Shown here piece after piece: positions 15,894 to 17,525 of a stretch of DNA of 17,525 nt. The notes under the pieces were generated by a model that had not been told where the DNA came from, made no database searches, and was given only the letters and a program-made list of their open reading frames with translations. How positions within the stretch are numbered: the first letter of the stretch is position 1; each line of letters begins with the position of its first letter. The DNA comes from an uncultured Balneolaceae bacterium (lineage in GTDB: Bacteria > Bacteroidota > Rhodothermia > Balneolales > Balneolaceae), in NCBI GenBank assembly GCA_938003885.1, contig CALKWT010000103.1:1-17525 (forward strand). The letters are read 5' to 3'. The translations under genes and the position numbers were made by a program.

Positions 15894-16232
15894 TCAATTA
15901 TAGGATTGCACTGCTTCATCAACCGTTGGGTAGTGGTCAAATACGGTGATCAGACGAGTCACGACCAGAAGGCTTTCTATTTTTTTGTCAGCCTGGCAAA
16001 TACGCAGATCCCCTTCAGCCCGCCGCATCGTGGTAAGGCCTGCAATCAGTATTCCCAGGCCGGAAGAGTTCATGAACTTTACACTGCCCAGATCTACAAT
16101 CACATTTTTCTTTCCTTCGTCGATAAACGAGTGCAAAAGTTCGGAAAATTGTTCGCTGTCGGGGCCTCCCATGACATTCCCTTTTAATTCGACAATGACA
16201 CAGCCATATTTTTCAACAACATTGATTCTCAT
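15894..16232 (-). CDS. STAS-domain protein, anti-sigma factor antagonist type
   Basis: 112 residues forming a single STAS domain. The key segment is VDLGSVKFMNSSGLGILI at 46-63. Ser57 (or Ser56) is at the place phosphorylated in SpoIIAA/RsbV-type antagonists, and the usual Asp before the Ser pair is Asn55. In that family the unphosphorylated antagonist binds an anti-sigma kinase and frees a sigma factor. No RsbW-like kinase, PP2C phosphatase or sigma gene lies in the window, so partners must be elsewhere, and a role in another signalling chain is equally possible. Overall similarity is to the stand-alone bacterial STAS proteins, not to the transporter-linked ones. A Shine-Dalgarno-like AGAGG lies 7 bases before the ATG at 16232. 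It is separated from dps by 150 bp and is probably its own unit. Confidence 0.9.
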   Translation of the reverse strand: MRINVVEKYGCVIVELKGNVMGGPDSEQFSELLHSFIDEGKKNVIVDLGSVKFMNSSGLGILIAGLTTMRRAEGDLRICQADKKIESLLVVTRLITVFDHYPTVDEAVQSYN

Positions 16233-16239
16233 AAATTCA

Positions 16240-16244
16240 CCTCT
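16240..16244 (-). promoter_or_regulatory. Shine-Dalgarno-like site of the STAS gene
   Basis: On the minus strand AGAGG (within AGAGGTGA) lies 7 bases before the STAS ATG. Together with the dps site it is an exception to the lack of such sites elsewhere in the window. Confidence 0.6.
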
Positions 16245-16699
16245 GTTAATTAATTTAATTCATGTTTTGGATCTTTTGCCCTGTCGGAACACTGCAAATT
16301 CTCAAAACTCCCTGTCAGCCTTCAGTCAGGCTAACTTTCCATGATACGCATCCAGCCATGGAATGTTTGATGTTATTCGGAAGGATGATCCGTGAGTTTC
16401 AAGAATTTCATCTGTTTAGAGTATAAACAATCGTTCCAAAAAACAAGATCCTTTTTGGGAAGCAAGAAATCGGGGTGTGAAATCTCAAAACTGCCTGAAT
16501 ACAATCTGCAGAAGTGTTGACGCAAGAGATTGCACCGCAATATATTAAGAGAAAGTTTAAAAAGCACACCGGGAATCAGTACGTAGCTTGCCGATGAGCT
16601 GAAGGGATCTCCGGATTAGAGGCCGGGTTGCAACTCCCCCGGCTCCCCGTTGGATCCCGGATGGGTTCGATTGGATACGAGGGGGGCAGAAATAGAAAA
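16245..16699 (+). other. gap without a convincing gene
   Basis: About 455 bp between the STAS translation start region and the mdh terminator. The only longish frame is a 64-codon minus-strand one at 16373-16567, which has no known motif and no good start context. On the plus strand a sigma-70-like pair, TTGACG (16517-16522) and TATATT (16541-16546) with an 18-base spacer, has no gene downstream. The part near 16233-16330 probably holds the STAS promoter. No tRNA-like fold, repeat array or mobile-element end was seen. Confidence 0.5.
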
Positions 16700-16726
16700 C
16701 CCCTGTCCCGTCATAACGGGCAGGGG
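16700..16726 (-). terminator. intrinsic terminator of the malate dehydrogenase gene
   Basis: CCCCTG-t-CCCGT (16700-16711) pairs with ACGGG-CAGGGG (16716-16726), 11 base pairs with one bulge and a 4-base loop. On the minus strand it is followed by TTTTCTATTTC. It lies 50 bp after the stop codon of the dehydrogenase gene. Confidence 0.88.
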
Positions 16727-16776
16727 CTAAATGCAAGTAGTGAAGAGCCTTATGTCTTCTTTATTTGTGTGTTTAC

Positions 16777-17525
16777 CTATTTTGCCATCAGCTTCTTAAA
16801 CTCGTCCAGCGTGGACCGGACAGCTTTTTCTGATGCTCTTAAAAGATCCTGCTCTTTTTCGTCTAAATCAACCTCGATAATCTCTTTGATTCCGCCGGCA
16901 CCTAATTTAACCGGAACTCCAAGAAAAAGATCCCTGATCCCATATTCTCCATTTAACTGTACGGCACAAGGGAAAATCCGATTCTGATCCAACAGAATCG
17001 CTTCTGCCATCTGTGCGGCAGCCGCTCCCGGGGCATACCAGGCTGACGTTCCCATCAGGCCAACCAGCTCGCCGCCGCCTGTCTTGGTGCGTTCCACAAT
17101 AGCTTCCAGCTTATCCTCACTGATCAGCTGTGTTACAGGAATGCCCGAAACAGTCGTATAACGAGGCAGGGGTACCATGGTATCACCATGCCCTCCCATC
17201 AGGAGCGCCTGAATATCTTTCGGGGAGACCTCCAGCTCTTCAGCCAGAAATGCGCGGTAGCGGGCCGTATCCAGAATGCCTGCCATTCCCATCACTTTTT
17301 TGGAGTCCATATTTCCTGCTGCATGCGCCACATAGGTCATCACATCCAGCGGATTGGAGACCACAATAATGATGGTATCGGGGGAGTGCGCAATCAGCTC
17401 TTTCGTTACACTTTCGACAATGCCGGCGTTAATGGAGAGCAGATCATCACGGCTCATCCCGGGACGCCGCGGCACCCCTCGGCTCAAGCCGGACGTGTGC
17501 ACCGTTCGCCCCGCCCCGCTTGTCG
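16777..17525 (-). CDS. mdh: malate dehydrogenase (NAD-dependent, LDH-like type), C-terminal part; 5' end outside window
   Basis: The frame enters from the right edge and ends at a stop at 16777, giving about 248 codons, roughly the last three quarters of the enzyme. Seen motifs: PRRPGMSRDDLL (active-site loop arginines), VVSNPLDVMTYVA, AGILDTARYRAFLAEEL (substrate-binding Arg) and GGHGDTMVPL with the catalytic His. These fit the LDH-like malate dehydrogenase type common in Bacteroidota and relatives, which interconverts malate and oxaloacetate in the citric acid cycle. The first ~16 codons at the edge (from 17525 to about 17478) read TSGAGRTVHTSGLSRG, where the family normally has a segment like DSDVVVITAG. 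This stretch is also far richer in G+C than the rest. The Rossmann nucleotide-binding part is outside the window. No other citric-acid-cycle gene is next to it here. Confidence 0.93.
   Translation of the reverse strand, partial: TSGAGRTVHTSGLSRGVPRRPGMSRDDLLSINAGIVESVTKELIAHSPDTIIIVVSNPLDVMTYVAHAAGNMDSKKVMGMAGILDTARYRAFLAEELEVSPKDIQALLMGGHGDTMVPLPRYTTVSGIPVTQLISEDKLEAIVERTKTGGGELVGLMGTSAWYAPGAAAAQMAEAILLDQNRIFPCAVQLNGEYGIRDLFLGVPVKLGAGGIKEIIEVDLDEKEQDLLRASEKAVRSTLDEFKKLMAK

Noticed and set aside
16373..16567. Small minus-strand frame (64 codons) in the gap before mdh
   Set aside because: No Shine-Dalgarno site, no recognisable motif, and a composition rich in Cys, Phe and Leu. It could be chance in non-coding DNA.
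16640..16690. Sequence with GGGTTCGATTGGATAC resembling a tRNA T-arm
   Set aside because: No matching acceptor stem, anticodon arm or CCA end could be folded around it.

Overview
The window looks like ordinary chromosomal DNA of a Gram-negative bacterium in the Bacteroidota/Balneolota/Rhodothermota group, with a moderate G+C content near one half by eye. The lineage guess rests on four things: a large Oar-like TonB-dependent receptor with an N-terminal carboxypeptidase-regulatory-like domain, folP directly followed by a CdaA-type diadenylate cyclase, a long DUF349-repeat protein, and Shine-Dalgarno-like sequences that are absent in front of almost every gene. The placement is an inference, not a proof.

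Layout from left to right. 1-2538 (minus): the start of a TamB-like gene (its 3' end lies outside the window), overlapping the end of an Omp85/TamA-like barrel gene, a pair for outer-membrane protein insertion. 2830-3405 (plus): a SCO1/SenC lipoprotein for copper delivery to cytochrome oxidase. 3441-5138 (minus): folP then cdaA, linking folate synthesis and c-di-AMP. 5377-5715 (minus): a seven-iron ferredoxin. 5838-10677 (minus): a 1103-residue TonB-dependent receptor followed by a lipoprotein of the nucleotide pyrophosphatase/phosphodiesterase family. 10968-11423 (plus): a small predicted outer-membrane barrel protein.

From 11600 to 16232 (minus) there are four separately spaced genes suggestive of envelope and stress functions: a DUF349-repeat protein with a 99-bp tandem repeat in its acidic linker, an MscS-type mechanosensitive channel, a Dps-type ferritin and a STAS-domain protein. 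After a gap of about 540 bp without a convincing gene comes the 3' part of a malate dehydrogenase, which runs off the right edge. The last ~50 bases there are much richer in G+C and do not read like the family.

Ten of twelve genes lie on the minus strand. Several intrinsic terminators are clear (after dps, mdh and the receptor). I see no tRNA, rRNA, CRISPR array, insertion sequence, prophage or defence system, and I do not claim a new system. The points most worth a second look are the receptor-phosphodiesterase pair, the tandem repeat in the DUF349 protein, the restriction of Shine-Dalgarno sites to dps and the STAS gene, and the anomalous right edge.
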